The notes beneath the pieces are model-generated. The model ran no database searches and was not told the DNA's origin. It saw only the letters and a list, made by a program, of their open reading frames with translations. From Actinomycetota bacterium (lineage in GTDB: Bacteria > Actinomycetota > Acidimicrobiia > IMCC26256 > PALSA-555), in assembly GCA_003140175.1 (NCBI GenBank), contig PLJD01000121.1, positions 487 through 40,345 on the forward strand: 39,859 nucleotides of DNA, in the 5' to 3' direction. The first letter of the stretch is position 1. Every line of letters begins with the position of its first letter. This document shows, piece by piece, positions 39,235 to 39,859 of the stretch. The position numbers and the translations under genes are program-made.

Positions 39235-39859
39235 ATGAGAACCGCCAGCCTGGGGCCCTTCGAGGAAGTCAGCCGCCTGACGTTGGGCGGCGGGGGCATC
39301 GGCGAAGCCTGGGGGCCGACGAGCCGCGATGAGGTCATCGCCACCGTCCGCATGGCGGTCGATGAGGGCATCACCCTGATCGACACCGCGCCGCTCTATC
39401 TCAACTGCGAGCGGGTGATCGGCGAGACCTTCGAAGGCCGGCCGCCGGCGCAGGTTCGCTTCACCAGCAAATGCCGGCTGGGCACGCCGCCGCCGGGCGA
39501 GACCGCAGCGCGGCTCGAACGCTCCGTAGACGCCAGCCTGGCGGCCATGCGGCTGGAGCGCATCGACCTTTTCTTCCTGCACACCAACATCTGCGCCGAC
39601 GACTATGTGTTCGCCGTTCGCCCCGACCGCCAGGACGTCTTCGCCACCCGCTGGCGGACCTATGCGCAGGAGTTCGTTCCGGCCATGCAGGCGCTGCAGG
39701 CGGCGGGTAAGGTCAACTGCTGGGGGATTACCGGCGTCGGCGTGCCTGACGCGATCCTGCGCGCGCTCGATCACACGCCGGGCCCCGCCGCGGTTCAGGT
39801 GATCGCCAACCTGCTCGATTCCGCCGGCGGGATGAAGAACTTCGCCGAGCCCGAGACGC
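39235..39859 (+). CDS. Aldo/keto reductase, C-terminus cut by window edge
   Basis: ATG 39235 directly follows the previous stop. The 208 visible residues carry RLTLGGGGIGEAW, LIDTAPLYLNCERVIGE (catalytic Asp and Tyr), RFTSKCRLG (Lys) and FFLHTNICADD (His), the full AKR tetrad. A segment AAMRLERIDLFFLHTN is typical of the family. The insert YVFAVRPDRQDVFATRWRTYA after the His strand is longer than usual. It reduces an aldehyde or ketone with NADPH, or oxidises an alcohol; substrate unknown. Confidence 0.88.
   Translation, partial: MRTASLGPFEEVSRLTLGGGGIGEAWGPTSRDEVIATVRMAVDEGITLIDTAPLYLNCERVIGETFEGRPPAQVRFTSKCRLGTPPPGETAARLERSVDASLAAMRLERIDLFFLHTNICADDYVFAVRPDRQDVFATRWRTYAQEFVPAMQALQAAGKVNCWGITGVGVPDAILRALDHTPGPAAVQVIANLLDSAGGMKNFAEPET

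Overview
The window looks like two pieces of DNA with different taxonomic character, meeting in a gene-free stretch near 33254-33504. Positions 1 to about 33250 look actinobacterial, possibly Acidimicrobiia- or Mycobacteriales-like. The reasons are high GC, many GTG starts, TANNNT boxes placed directly before start codons (leaderless transcripts), a mycothiol-type MDMPI/DinB protein, a probable F420-dependent LLM oxidoreductase, and relatives of the mycobacterial sterol side-chain enzymes FadD19, FadA5, Mcr, CYP125/142 and FdxD. From about 33505 to the end the genes look alphaproteobacterial. They include a Gram-negative outer-membrane-type 'transporter' protein, OYE, Gfo/Idh/MocA, VOC, FMN-type LLM, alpha/beta hydrolase and aldo/keto reductase proteins. 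Either the contig is a chimera or this is a transfer boundary; sequence alone does not decide.

Layout of the actinobacterial part. 1-2146: a truncated FMN-dependent alpha-hydroxy-acid oxidase, a small membrane protein and a secreted protein of unknown function. 2317-11797: a rightward run (acyl-CoA ligase, nitronate monooxygenase, frameshifted dehalogenase-like hydrolase, esterase, thioesterase, alpha-methylacyl-CoA racemase, APH-like kinase, amidohydrolase-2) with a FadA5-like thiolase on the opposite strand. 11811-15357: a crotonase without catalytic glutamates, then a divergent rightward set with two tiny desulforedoxin-like proteins, a crotonase with an extra N-terminal domain, and an acyl-CoA ligase. 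15431-22748: tightly overlapped leftward genes (four SDRs, a class III CoA-transferase-like protein, three carboxymuconolactone-decarboxylase-like proteins, a CYP125/142-like P450), with one SnoaL-like gene on the other strand. 23018-27213: MDMPI-like protein and two more acyl-CoA ligases. 27241-33253: a leftward group (D-aminoacylase-like amidohydrolase, ABM, SnoaL, crotonase, 3Fe-4S ferredoxin, thioesterase, tyrosine phosphatase, LLM oxidoreductase).

How the genes fit together. A P450 with a 3Fe-4S ferredoxin, FadD19-type ligases, an alpha-methylacyl-CoA racemase, crotonases, SDRs and a FadA5-type thiolase would oxidise, activate, epimerise and shorten a branched isoprenoid side chain, as on sterols or bile-acid-like compounds. 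The two FadD19-like ligases each carry a near-identical promoter: a TTGCC(A/G) -35, an extended -10, and an AGAAC-NN-GTTCT palindrome matching the KstR operator core, exactly 12 nt before the ATG. No KstR gene and no acyl-CoA dehydrogenase is visible, so the pathway is incomplete here.

I found no tRNA, rRNA, CRISPR array, transposase or phage gene.
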